Positions 52,611 through 64,000 of a stretch of DNA of 64,000 nucleotides are shown piece after piece; the first letter of the stretch is position 1, and every line of letters starts with the position of its first letter. The DNA comes from Onchocerca lupi. Lineage: Eukaryota; Nematoda; Chromadorea; Rhabditida; Onchocercidae. Location: NCBI GenBank assembly GCA_028564675.1, contig JAOVVO010000028.1, forward strand, positions 186,001 to 250,000. The letters run 5' to 3'. Under the pieces are notes generated by a model. It saw nothing but the letters and a program-made list of their open reading frames with translations. It did not search any database and was not told the origin of the DNA. Made by a program: the position numbers and the translations under genes.

Positions 52611-55600
52611 ATGGTAGCAACGAAAATATCCCATTCTGGTGGACTTGTGGTACTTTCACCACTTATACAAAGTCCGGAGCATAATGTAGTGCTTATTTCA
52701 CGGTAAGTGCTCTCACATTTGCGCTGAAAAAAAGATAATATGGAGCAGTTTAAAAAAAAAAGATAGACAAAATAACAGGAAAGATTTCAATGAAGAGCCC
52801 TTGATCTGATTAGACGAGCGAGAGATCAACTTGGTATGTAAATCAAGTTTGAGCAAGCTTCAAGAGACTGCCAACAATATTTATTGTTCACTTTTTATTT
52901 GAATTTTTGAAAGAAAAAAACAGCAAGATTTTAAAATTTCGTTTTCACTTTTGCTGTTTCCGAAAGCAAAAAATGAGGAGGTCTGTCTTCGAAATTGCAG
53001 AAATAAAAATTGTTCCCTTTTTCCTGTAATGAAGTTGGAACAACACTGTTCTATTGAATCATTAGTGGAAAAGACTTCTAAGCTTGGAAAAAAAGATTAG
53101 CAGATTTTCTCATCACTTGAATAAGAAAAATGGAGTGAGTAAGAACTGGAAGATGTGTGTTTTTAATGTTCTTCAAAAATAGGAAAATTTGTTGCATCTT
53201 TTTAATGATTTTTAATTATTTATTGGTTTCACGTATTGATTTTTAAGCCTGAATTTTTTTTGGTATTATTTAAACCGTTTTTATATAGCTATTTTAAATC
53301 AAGTTTTCATAATGTCGAACGTTGGAAACGGTAAAAGTGTAAAAAAAAAAAAAAAAAAAGGAAAAATGTTGAAATGCCCACTTATTTGTTTCAAATTTGT
53401 TGTCTGAAAAACTATACTTTCCACTGCATTGTCACCGAACTTTTACAGATTGATTTATTCTTATGTTTATGATTGATTTATTTCACCCTCCTCACTACAT
53501 GAAGAAATTTTCCAGATATGTTTTTTCAGGAACATTGATGTTGAATACAATCGTATATTGCATGTTGCAGGTGGAGAACATACTGGTATTGTTATCAATA
53601 AGCTTATCAATGGAGAACCAAGTTTGTTATGGTTTTTTGTTCCTTATTTTATGCGTAATGTGTGAGAGAGACCATTGAATCATCAGATGACTTAATTATT
53701 TATATTTTAGATTTAAAATGTGATGTGATGCTCAGCTTTTCCGTTTGGCTACGAAATGGGGATATGAAGAAGCAGGTTAAGTTTCATGTGTTACAAATGA
53801 TCATTACTGTCGGATAATATTTAATCACTGGTTCTAAATAGCAAGCGTTTTTTGTTCATTTTTTCATTTACTTCTTTATATGCATGCTTTCTTTTATTTA
53901 TTTAGTTTTTTAAACTTTAGCAGAGGATTTTATCCTCTGCTTCAGATATTTAAAAAAGCCATAATGCAATAAAAAGTACACCTTATTGTATGGAAGTTTT
54001 AGTATTCTAATTATATTTCCAATCAACACAGTCGATTTTGCAAAATGGAACAAATCTCCTTTTCAGGAAAACCGTTGTTTTCGTTTTCGGTTTTTCGAAG
54101 ATATAGAAAATGCTGATAAGCATGCCACAGCTCAACAATTCTTCCGAGATCTTGTTAGCGTTTTTCCAAGAGGTGATTTTGTTTTTAAAAGAAGAATTGA
54201 AATATAACACTAAATAATTTTAAATACATACTATTAGTTTTAGCCTTATCCGAAGACAGTATTATTACTAAAATTTAGAGATAATCTTCAGTTAAGTATC
54301 TATCATTTAATAATTTGAGTCCACGTAAAAGTGTTTTTGTTGGGTTAACTTCAAGGAAAAGTTTGAAAATAAGTTGTAGCAAAGTAGATTTCAGATTATG
54401 TAACATTTCTGAAGCGAATTTTAAAGCTTATGCAAAGCAATTATGGTGCATTACGAGAAATCGAAATTGACATGCAGTTTGCGAAAGAAAATGAAACATA
54501 TCAGATGCCTGATCCTAAACAGTATGGTAGGTTTCATAAGTTATCAGTGTATTCTAGACGAGGTAATTTGGAGATGAAGTAAAAAATTTGAATATTTTCT
54601 ACTTGGCCATTATTAACAAAGTAGCGGTAAATATTTGTTAATATTTTTTTTTTTTTTTGTTTAGAGTTGAGATTTTTTTGTTTAGAATATTTTTGAACTT
54701 CGATTGAGAAGTAATAAATTATTCGGTCGATCGGCAGATTCATGTTAGGCAAAATCAATCATTCTGTTAATTATTTTATTGAATTTCTCCACAGATTCTG
54801 GTTCTGAAGTTGAGAATGTTACTATTGCTCATGTGCAAGAAGTTTTGGAACATGCATATCCAAATGGTTTATCTGTGGATATTATTGCGGAGTAAGTTCT
54901 GATTGACATTTTTGAAAGTGTAGTAATTAAATTCTCAGAATCTTTTCTAAATCATTTCATTCATAGCGAATTTCTCTTAAGTTACAAATTTAGGATTACT
55001 TATGTGTTTTTCAAGAAAAAGAAGCCAAAAATTAACATCATTTTTGATAAAATTTTCTCTGTGTACTATATATTTCACATACTGTTCATTGATTCACAAA
55101 TAAATTAGTAAATTTATTAATCATGTTTTAAAATTTTAGGTCTTTACGTTGTACAAGCAAAGAAGTTAATGGATTTCTCAATGAACTAGAAGCACTTGGT
55201 GTTGTACAAAAATTGCAGAATGAGTGGATTCGTGTGAGCGCTGTTGATAGCAGTAAGCTTTTTACAGCATTAATTTTCCAGACTTTGCATCATTTTCATT
55301 AGCTAATAATTCAAAAAAAAAGAAAGAAATCTTTTTTTTTTCCAAGATGGAAAGGAAACTTTCCAAGAATAAAACAAAATCGCTTCGTTGATTATGCGAT
55401 CATCAAACATTGTCAGTTCTGATTTTGGATATGTTATATGTCGTTTTGCACTTAAAGGATCGGGTCACTACGAATAAACTTTTAAATTTGTTCTCTTCTT
55501 TTATTCTTGCAGTTGATATGTCTCGAGCTCCAGCTAGCTTCGGTCAACGTGATCATCCCACTGTCGCTATCTTGACATGCTTGTTTGTTGAGAAACAGAG

Positions 55601-58037
55601 CATTGATGCGATTATTAGTAATAGTACGACAGTTCATCGCTACCGCTCCGGTGGGGACTCCAATATTTATACTCTTGGATGGATCGGAAAACATCAAGTT
55701 GTTGCTACGAAATTAGCAGTTATTGGTGTGTACAATTTATTCTGTATCAGTTTCTGCGTTTTTAATAATTTATCATATTTAGCCTTTTCCGATAGAGGGA
55801 GGAATTTCAAAGACTTAGATTTTAAAAGGCGCCATCAGTCCAGCAAAAGAAATAACAATAGCTAAAAGTTTCAGGAACTTGTCAATTCTTGACGGTCCGA
55901 AAAACATTAAAGCAGTAATAAGTAAGGCATAAATAGCCATTGTGATGAAGAGTTTCGTTCCTTGTTTACGGTAGATCCTTCAAAAATTGTCAGTTATTTA
56001 GAGTCTAAATCTAATCTTTCATTGACCTTCTTGCTTACGTAAAGTATTGCAGATAGGATGTTGTATGATAGTCTAGATCCTTTATGAGCACTAAAATTTA
56101 ATCCTTTATATAGATTTGATACTAATGATCTGCAGGTGATAGTCGTGAAGCAACAACATCTGCCGGTTCTATCACAACCCGTCTTTTGGGTAATTTTCAA
56201 CATGTTGAGCATGTATTTATCGTTGGTGTTGGTGGCGGTGTAGCTCATTATACGGATGCTTCGCGGCACGTGCGTCTTGGTGACGTTGTTGTCAGCGGTC
56301 CGGATCCTAATTCTTATGTGTTTGCACACGCCTACACTGTTGATAGAGCCACAGAACACGTGAATGGCTTCTTAGTTCGAAACTGGAATCCTCAAGATGC
56401 AATAATTACTCATATCGCTAAAAATATGTAAGGTTTGCTTTCAGTTTTGATGAATGTTTAAAGAAAAAATGATAATGAATGAATTTCGATAAAGCAACGA
56501 GTAAGACAATAATCGGATAAGCTATGAAAAAGTGAAAAATATTTGTAATTAGTGAGATAAGTCGAAATTAATCCATCATTCCCGTTATTTTTCAGGGACG
56601 ACAAAATGATAGCTGAATGGGATTCAATAACCAAAGCAACCATTGATCATTTGGATGCTGCTAATGGTGATATGAGTTTTTCAAGACCACCTCCACAAGC
56701 CGATCTATTGGCTGTGCCTGTTGGTGAGTTAAGATACGAAAAAAACCTAATTAATTTGATTTCAAATCGAAATGAACATTGCACATAATTTTTGAAAGAG
56801 GAGAATTTTAGATTTTGTTGATTGCAGAAATAAAATCATACTGGTCATATGCCTGACCACTAAATAAGATTTGGATGAATTCATTTTTGTTCTAGGTGGT
56901 GGACAAGTAGTTGTTATTCCACATCCCAATTCAGAGCGAATCATTTCGGTAGTTCATGTTGGTTCTATCGGAGCAATGGTTTCTTATAGAAAGCAAACAT
57001 TTGCTAATGAAGAGCAGGTGAATTTTAAAAATTTCCTTTTAATTTTTTTTTTTGAATATTTTCTTTAAATCGGTCAGGTATTACTATTACTTCACCAAAA
57101 TTTCTTGTTTTTTTGTTCTGTATTTCAACATACATGTTTTCGGTCCTCAGTTCCATTAAAAAATGAGATCTTACATTTTATTGATGATTCAGTCGTGAGT
57201 TTATTTTATAACCCAATTCGAAGCTCCAATTGGAAGGCGTATTCATCTCGAAGGTGTTTATTATTCTCTTTTTCTTTTTTAAACGTAATGTCTGGAAAGA
57301 GGAAAGAGCCAGAATAATAAAGACAGTGGTTTAAAATAAAATACGAGATAGAAGAAAAGTTGCTAATGAATCCTTAATATATTTGAGGTTGGTGAAGATA
57401 CAAGCAGTGCTACGGCTCAATTTCGTGACAAATTTGCCACAAATCACAATTTGCGTGCGGTTGATGCTGGCTTCGATTCTGTTATTGCTGCCATAAATGG
57501 CTCACGAATTGATAGTTGGGCGCTGATCCGTGGTATTGCCGATTATCAGCATGGACAAAGTCGCGCTAGTCGCATGTGGCAGGTAGAGAAATTTAATTTG
57601 TAAATTTCTCTTTTCTCTTAAAAAGAATTAGTTAAATAAGAAAAAGTTCCTGTCACATTTATTTTTAAGGATTAATATTTATTTATCTTATTTTCTATTC
57701 AATCTATCTTGTCAACATATCTTCCAGAAACATTTGTGTTTCTTCCTTATATTCTGTTTCTTAATGCTAGAATGGACTTTCACATAAAAGATAGTTTTAC
57801 AATTGGTATTTGATTAATAATTTTTGCAAATAGGGATTTTTGAGGAAGTTATGTAATTCAGAAGAGAAATTGGAATGTTCAAATATCGGCCTGCTATTTC
57901 TTTCACAGTATACTAAATTGTCATTTTATAATTATATGCAAATAAAAAATTTTTTTCAGGGCTACAGTAGCGTCCGTGCTGCTGCACTCACCAAAACATT
58001 GATCCTTCGTTTACCTCTTTCCAACGCGCACAATTAA
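52611..58037 (+). CDS. Winged-helix-like plus nucleoside phosphorylase-superfamily fusion protein
   Basis: Thirteen exons (52611-52702, 53530-53621, 53711-53775, 54067-54172, 54395-54526, 54795-54891, 55140-55252, 55513-55725, 56136-56427, 56596-56723, 56896-57017, 57388-57582, 57960-58037) sum to 1725 nt (574 aa). Residues 1-165 are an unassigned domain. Residues about 170-228 look like a winged helix: VQEVLEHAYPNGLSVDIIAE, a recognition-helix-like segment, then GVVQKLQNEWIRV. I associate this with the Storkhead-box type, from memory. Residues about 245-570 are a PNP/UDP phosphorylase-MTA/SAH nucleosidase fold: opening HPTVAILTCLFVEKQSIDAI, glycine loop VGVGGGVAH, and the closing IRGIADYQHG..RMWQGYSSVRAAA with the expected catalytic-loop Asp. 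Substrate and function are unknown. It is probably soluble, as I see no signal peptide or membrane segment. It lies 717 bases upstream of strm-1 on the same strand. Confidence 0.85.
53919..53941. repeat. Perfect 10-bp inverted repeat in an intron
   Basis: AGCAGAGGAT and ATCCTCTGCT are separated by TTT, in the third intron of the phosphorylase-domain gene. It would form a tight hairpin in the transcript. No function is known. Confidence 0.65.
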
Positions 58038-58522
58038 AGAAAAATGATCAAATTTACCAGCTACTAGGAAAAATATTTTTGTGTTATGCTCAGGAATGTA
58101 TATTCATCCGAATCAGATTTCAGTAATTTGCAGATTAAAATATAAGAAAGGAAATCCAATATTTCAGTTTGTGAAAAATGGAGATTGATTTCTATCACAA
58201 TCACTCTAGTATACACATATTGGTAGAACATTTCATTTTTGTTTCAGTCTTGCCGTCGACTGCTTAAAAAAGTCAATACTTCATATCCTTCAATGTCATC
58301 CTGAAATAATTCTTCCTATTTAGAAAAATTCCATCGAACAATCCATGCATCCAAGTTCATTTAAGTGTTTCTTGGACATTGGCAAATAGTAAGAAGCTAA
58401 TTGAAGTATGACTTTCTCGCATTTTCTTTTTTTGCTTTTTTGTAGAAGATATTTATGTCACAGTGTAGTATTTACACAAACAGGGTACAAGAAATTTTAC
58501 AATTGTGACGTAAATATCTTAT

Positions 58523-58581
58523 CACTATGTAAAAATAAGGACAAAATTGCCTTACAGTTTTGTCCTTATTTTTGCATAGTG
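58523..58581. repeat. 24-bp inverted repeat with 11-base loop
   Basis: Arms 58523-58546 and 58558-58581 pair at 23 of 24 positions (CACTATG...GGACAAAA against TTTTGTCC...CATAGTG). It lies between two genes and is followed directly by a tandem duplication. A small non-autonomous transposon is the simplest reading; a hairpin RNA is the alternative. Confidence 0.7.
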
Positions 58582-58668
58582 AGAAGGAGTAGAATGTTAC
58601 AATGATGACAGTAGTACCATTTTTACACAGTGAGAAGTAGAATGTTACAATGATGACAGTATTACCAT
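58579..58668. repeat. Two direct copies of a 39-42-bp unit
   Basis: GTGAGAAG(GAG)TAGAATGTTACAATGATGACAGTANTACCAT occurs at 58579-58620 and 58630-58668. They differ by a 3-base indel and one substitution. The first copy overlaps the right arm of the neighbouring inverted repeat by GTG. Confidence 0.75.
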
Positions 58669-58754
58669 ATCGATGCCAACTTTTCATAATCACTCTGCGT
58701 AGTCTCTTTAATTGCTAGAAAACTATCATTCCGCGGCGTAACATTGTGCTCATC

Positions 58755-61700
58755 ATGTCGATTGATTTAACATCGAAGTTTTTCAAATTACTACGACATT
58801 TTCGACAGGAAAATTTGGTAACTTACTTTTTTCTGTCAAATAAGGCACTTCCATAGTTTCTTTAAAAATGCAGAAGAAACAAAGGATTAATTATCTCTTC
58901 AAGATCTTATGTGGATTTAGAAATTCCTTCATCTCATTGCATTCTGTCTTGTGTTGGGAATTTCTAACTGTTATTAATTGTTACTAAATAGTTTCGAGTG
59001 AAGATGAAAGAAAAAGAGAATATCAACCAGTTAAAGTCTACAAATATCTCATTACTAAGCGTTTCTTCACAAAAAGTGCACAATTGTGCTTTCATTCCTT
59101 GACTTCATGATAATTCAGAAAAATTGTCGAAGTTCATATCTTGAATGTGAAAAAATCTCAAGTTATTAGTGGTTGAGCATGTAAATAATTTCATATGCAA
59201 ATCCAAACAATCAAAGAAATTCATGATCTCTCATCTCTGAGACGATCAGGAAGGTCATGAAATTAGCTAGTAGTGTTTCAAGGAATCAATAAATGGATAA
59301 TATCCTTTTATTGTAGAAATGAAAAATTTGGTAATAATTCTATGCTCCTCAATTTGTGCAGCTTGTTCTCACCGTTTTGAAGGAATTTTTTCAGATGGGT
59401 TTCTGATACTGGGCAGATACGAATATTTGATAATTAAATTAGGGTGATTTGGAGCTTCTACATTTACGTTTGTATGACGCATAGGAGTATTGTTCTATCA
59501 AGTGTTATGCCTATAATTGAAGGAGGGAGGGCTTGATCCAAAATGAAGGACTCGACAAATTTGTGTTGTCGAATGCACAATATATCATGCTATCACTTTA
59601 TATCTTTCCAATCATCTATTCAGTCATAAAGTATATGTTTTTGATGCTTAATAAAATGTATCATGAAGGTCTAAAGTCTTAAATATTTCAAATGATTTTT
59701 TTTTTGTTGTTGTTGTATAGTTTCTTCCTCATGGATTATCCATTTATTATTTGCATAATGTAATTGTATTTTTAAAATTCGTTCTGTTAATAAGATAAAG
59801 TTAATTTAAATTATCTGTTTAACGAGTAAGAACTGATATCTATCTTTGCATGCTTTCACCACCGACAAAACTGTCATGTATTTGGGACAAAGCCAACAAT
59901 GTTCGAATAACTGAATTAAGGAAGACAAAATGAAGAGATTTTGAGTTTGAACGATCAGTTTTAAGCGTAAAACTCTGAAATTTTTTGATTTTGAAATACT
60001 CCAATATTCTTTCAAAAATTTTAACCTTGTCTATTTTAACATTGTCCGAATTTAAGATGACTTTTAAATTCAGAAAACATTTGCTGAAGAACATGATCGA
60101 TTGTACAGAGAGGCAAAGACAAAATCGGACTATTCAATGGTTACAATGCACTATTACTCTGTCATGTCCACCGTTATCGATGAATACTTTAATGGAAATT
60201 TTCATTTTGCACCACCTCGACATAAGCAACAGACATTGGAAGATACATTGAAAGAGCTTCATGAACGAATTGGTCACTGCTTGCAGCTTACCGAAGGTAC
60301 CGCATACATGTAAACAATTTTGCAAGAATATTTGGCAATAATTTGGCTTCAGTAATTTGTTACTTATTTATTGAATCGTAAAGTTTAATTTTAGATAAAA
60401 GATGTGTAGATATCGGATGTGGTATAGGTGGTATTATGCACGATTTAGCGTTTACTGGAGCTAATTTAACTGGTGTAACAATAGCAGGAAATGAGGTCAT
60501 AATTGGGAACGAACGCTTCCAGAATCAAGGTTTCGAGAACTGCAGCATTGTGCAGGGTGATTTTTCCTACCTGCCATTGATGGACAATCATTATGATTGT
60601 GCATATGCGGTAAGCTTAATCAGGGGCATTTTATTAGTTGTAATAGGAAGGCGCACATTGTTTTTGCTCAGGCAACTATATTTCAAATTCTGAATATTTA
60701 TATTTTTATAAAAATCTCAAAATCTTTGTACAATATGATATATCGGATGATTTACTGTCAGATAGTTAAATAATAATGGAAGTCCAGCAAACATTTTTAT
60801 AGTAAATAAAAAATTCCAAAATAAACTAAATGACGCACCAAGAAAGACCAAATCCTATTTGTCGACAACAAACAATACTTAACATATATTAAATCTTTAA
60901 AAAACTGAAAACAATCCAAACGCCCCAAACATCTAATTTTAAAACTTAAATTATTTCAGCAAAGAAGCTAAAGACAAAAAAATCTTAAAAAGATTTTCAA
61001 AACTTTAAAATTAACTCAAGGTCACAAAATTAAATGATCTGCAATCAGAAATATTAAAAATTTACACTAAAGATTGATTTCTAACAATTGGTCCTTAAAC
61101 AGCTATATTAGCATACATTGGGCATACCACAGAATCATCAAGTGATCACATCAGATTTTCTCAGTTTTGTTTTTCTCTGTTAGAAATTTTGTCACACTGT
61201 TCATCAGTCAATTGTTGTTTCATCCTAAAGAAATTTACTGCTAGAGAAAGTGCAGTCTAAGTTTCAATCCATTTTTTCAGGTTTATGCACTGAAATATTT
61301 GGAAGATTTGAAGCCAGGACTACAAGAAGTGAATCGGATTTTACGTCCGGGGGGACTTTTCCTTGTCTATGATTTGTTAAAAACCGATAAATATCAGTCG
61401 TCTTCAGAGAAACATAGAACAATTATTAAGAATTTAGAGTATGCTTGCGGAATGCCTCCCTTACACACAAAGTAAGCTTTTTTTAACATACATTTTAGAG
61501 GTTAATTGATTTCATTTATATCTATTAACAGTTTCTTTTTTTTTTCAAGTTGTTAATCCATTTTCTATTTCTAATAACAGAATATATTTCTGTCTAGATT
61601 CAGATATTCAACTAATTTATTAAAATATGCCAGCTGTTGTTTTTAAGGGAAGTTAGAATCAAAATTATGAAGCATTTCAATATACAGTTTTATCAGTCTT

Positions 61701-62810
61701 TGAATCAATCCTCTTGAAATCTACAATTTCAGAGAAGAAATGATTAGTATGGCAAAAATTTATGGTTTGGAACTGATAGAAAGTACCGATCTTGATCGAG
61801 AAACTGGAAATCCTTATTACTTTTGCTTTTCCCACTCTTCTTTGTTCATGTGGCTTATTAGGTTGGTCTCAGTTCCAAATTTCTCCGTGATGAAATTTTA
61901 TTGAAACTAATTTTGTTTGAATGAAAAATCTATCTCATCACCATTTAGTTTGCTTCATAGATAAAGGCTTTGAAATTTACATTTAAATTTCTGAAAGCAT
62001 GCAATGTTGAGCAAAAAAAGGTCTTTTTTGGAATAAGTTTATTTGTCAAATTTCCTTGACATTCATTTACTCTAACATCATTGTCATCTTAGATATCTTA
62101 AATAACAGTGATGTTAGAGTAAATGAAACAATATCTTCTCAGGTAGACAAAACTTTATATCGCTTTCAGTAAAACACAGTTTTTTAAATAAAAAGATCAC
62201 GGTAATTCATATCTTATTTCAGTATATTCAATCTAATTGTATTTCTTACTTATAATCTACCTATATTATTTGACATTGCTGTCAGCTAGACTATTAAATT
62301 TAAATAGTGATAAGAGCATTAATTTTTTCCCTTTCTGGATTTATAATAAGTCTAGTTTGTTTATCTTATAATGATTTAAAACTTAATCAGAATAAATAAA
62401 CATTTATTACTGTAGAAATCAATGACGATCAAGGATGGTCAAATCTTCTGTTAGTCTCTCGATTGGGCGTATTCAGTGTCCATTCATATTAATATCACGA
62501 CGATTCAATATAGGAAATGAAAAAAAAAAAAAAAAATGGAGCATTGATTACTCACTATTCCTATTTTTTTCAAATTTTTGTTTTCAAACATTGTAAAATT
62601 CACAAAGAGAAAGATTTAATATCTAAAATTTGCAGTTCCTCGCTCGTTGATTGGATAATTTCGATTGCAGAAGCATTTCATATCATGCCTAAAGGATTTC
62701 TTCGTTTTAAACGAATATTTTTGGCTGGTACAGTGAATAATATTGTTCATGCTGGCAAGATGGGCATTCTCAGTGGCTCCGAAATATTATTGTTTCAGAA
62801 AATCAAATGA
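58755..62810 (+). CDS. strm-1: Sterol 4-methyltransferase, STRM-1 type (SMT/ERG6-related)
   Basis: S-adenosylmethionine-dependent methyltransferase. In C. elegans, STRM-1 adds a methyl group at sterol C-4, which limits supply for dafachronic acid hormones; the role here is inferred by homology. Exons: 58755-58817, 60074-60296, 60395-60609, 61281-61471, 61733-61861 and 62636-62810, in total 996 nt (331 aa), almost the same as I recall for the C. elegans protein. Motifs: KSDYSMVTMHYYSVM and FHFAPP near residues 40-70; SAM-binding motif VDIGCGIGG at the start of exon 60395; GDFSYLPLMDNHYDCAYAVYALKYLED; LRPGGLFLVYD; C-terminal sterol-methyltransferase segment ending FQKIK. Exon 1 (MSIDLTSKFFKLLRHFRQ) was chosen because it joins in phase and gives the family length. 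The 1.26-kb first intron could still hide a small exon. Confidence 0.9.
62063..62126. repeat. Perfect 18-bp inverted repeat in the last intron of strm-1
   Basis: TCATTTACTCTAACATCA at 62063-62080 is exactly inverted at 62109-62126, with 28 bases between; pairing extends three more bases with one mismatch. No target-site duplication is evident. Confidence 0.7.
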
Positions 62811-63406
62811 TATCTGTTTGATTGATGGAAAATTCGAAAAACTTTATAATTTCAAATTTAATTTCTTGAAAGGACGAAAATAATATAGATTGCACATATG
62901 TTATAGCAATGGAACAAATCAAATTCATATTCTGTAAATAACTTATTTTGGAAAAAGTTTTTTTAATCTGATAGTGAATGGACAAAATTTGTTTGCTTAT
63001 CAGACCAGCAAATTCTTTTCTATTGTATTCATTTACTTGCTCTGCAAATTTATTATTTTCTTTTTGTCCAAGAAACCGAATCCTATTTTCTGTTCATTCA
63101 TCTATTCAAGATTTTTATTTGTAAACAAACTTATTTGTTATTCCAATCTTTTGAGTAGAAAGAAAATTATTTAGAATGTAGTATTTCTAATATTTGGATA
63201 ATGTGGTACGCAAATTAATTTAGAGAGGTGCAAATTCATGTGTTCAATAAAGACAAAGGGGTTAGGATGACGGAAAAAAATATAACTTGAAATGTATACT
63301 TCGTGCAACCGAATAAACAAACAACGAAGTGTTACAATTTTGTGTTTTTTCTATGGAAGCATTCGGAATTGTTTTTGTGAGCAAAGAATGAGATCAGGGA
63401 GAATCG
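62811..63406. other. Convergent 3' spacer between strm-1 and the minus-strand gene
   Basis: The two genes converge here. AATAAA at 63246-63251 (plus strand) is a candidate poly(A) signal for strm-1, about 435 bases after its stop. TTTATT on the plus strand near 63113 could serve the minus-strand gene. No coding segment was seen. Confidence 0.45.
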
Positions 63407-63934
63407 CTATTCATCATTAGTATCAACATGTCGATTGTTTTGTGCTACTGAGCTTGCAGTAGGTGTTGGTGTTGATGATGTTTGAGTATAGAAAACTTGA
63501 CCTGAATCCGCTGCATATTGCTGCGTCATTGAATCCATCATAAGACACGTTACTGTGTGCCATGCATTGCCCTGAAAAATAAATTTTTTAGAGATTTTCC
63601 TTTAAATTTTGACTTGCATTAACAAATTTTATTTGGCCAACAATTCGTAATGATGCTTGCAATAAACCAAAATATGCTCAAAAAAATGACCTAGATCGCG
63701 GTTTTTCGAAGGAAGCAAAAAGAAACCAGAACTGGTTGCTTATCCATGATATTTCTTAGTCCCAAAAAGAAGGAAGGAGAAACTTTGGATCTTTCTTCCT
63801 CTCATAATTAAATCTCTATGAAATTAGAAACTCACAATAGTTAGAGTGGCCAATATATCAACTGTTGCCGATGCAGTGATCATCCATGCAACAATTCCGG
63901 CAACAACTATAGCGATAAGTGTTGTATATGTTAG
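63407..63934 (-). CDS. Unidentified membrane protein, C-terminal exons only (partial)
   Basis: Two exons are readable on the minus strand: 63836-63934 and 63407-63571, ending at a TAG (63407-63409). They are joined by a standard intron (donor GTGAGT, acceptor TTTTTCAG) and preceded by another TTCAG acceptor at about 63935-63939, so the gene continues past 64000. The 87 readable residues begin with a hydrophobic span (YTTLIAIVVAGIVAWMIT) that is probably the last or an internal membrane helix. An amphipathic segment with GNAWHTVTCLMMDS follows, and then a polar tail rich in Thr, Ser, Pro and Gln ending NDE. I do not recognise the family. Orientation and splice structure are well supported; function is not. 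Confidence 0.65.
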
Positions 63935-64000
63935 CTGAAATGAATACTTGATAAGTCGGGAGAACTACCATTTCTTAACAGATCAAAATTGTTCTGTGAT

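Larger units (their letters stand above)
58038..58754. other. Spacer between the phosphorylase-domain gene and strm-1
   Basis: This holds the 3' UTR of the upstream gene, an inverted repeat and a tandem duplication (listed separately), and the start region of strm-1. No coding exon was recognised. I see no U-rich element or near-ATG acceptor that would prove an operon. Confidence 0.5.

Noticed and set aside
55742..55865. Read-through extension of the exon at 55513-55725
   Set aside because: The donor GTGTGT at 55726 joins in phase to 56136, which continues the phosphorylase domain; the read-through lacks any conserved residues.
1..64000. CRISPR arrays, bacterial operons or endosymbiont (Wolbachia-like) inserts
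   Set aside because: No regularly spaced repeats, and no long intronless bacterial-type reading frames on either strand.

Overview
This window is AT-rich, intron-dense nuclear DNA from a parasitic nematode, most likely a filarial (spirurid) worm. The reasons are: many short exons joined by nematode-type splice sites (TTTTCAG acceptors, GTAAGT/GTGAGT donors); candidate trans-splice acceptors a few bases ahead of two start codons and about 70 bases ahead of a third; a lamin-length cytoplasmic intermediate filament protein; and a sterol 4-methyltransferase of the C. elegans STRM-1 type. The species cannot be named from the sequence alone. All gene models were built by hand from splice signals, reading phase and remembered family sequences. 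For every complete model the summed exon lengths are a multiple of three and the protein length fits the family.

Layout. (1) 599-4382 (+): 3' part of a cytoplasmic intermediate filament gene, running in from outside the window. (2) 5384-7471 (+): mitochondrial ribosomal protein L30. (3) 10208-27270 (+): a 38-exon SET1/SETD1-type histone H3K4 methyltransferase (set-2), about 1770 aa, with RRM, SR/acidic linker, N-SET, SET and post-SET. (4) 27271-37401: a transposon-rich gap with a decayed minus-strand Helitron Rep remnant directly abutting a decayed BEL/Pao LTR retrotransposon that has two diverged LTRs, broken pol and a possible env-like region. (5) 37402-45035 (+): a 20-exon TTC7 homologue, the scaffold of the plasma-membrane PI4-kinase complex. 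(6) 45036-52610: about 7.5 kb with no gene I can support. (7) 52611-58037 (+): a 13-exon protein joining a winged-helix-like segment to a nucleoside phosphorylase-superfamily domain. (8) 58755-62810 (+): a STRM-1-like sterol methyltransferase, 331 aa. (9) 63407 onward (-): 3' end of a membrane protein gene leaving the window on the right.

The genes do not form one pathway. They cover cytoskeleton, mitochondrial translation, chromatin (COMPASS), phosphoinositide signalling and sterol modification. The items most worth a second look are the winged-helix/nucleoside-phosphorylase fusion beside strm-1, the Helitron remnant with a homologous scrap about 21 kb away, the BEL element with an env-like third region, a likely GC-AG intron in set-2, and several unexplained inverted repeats.
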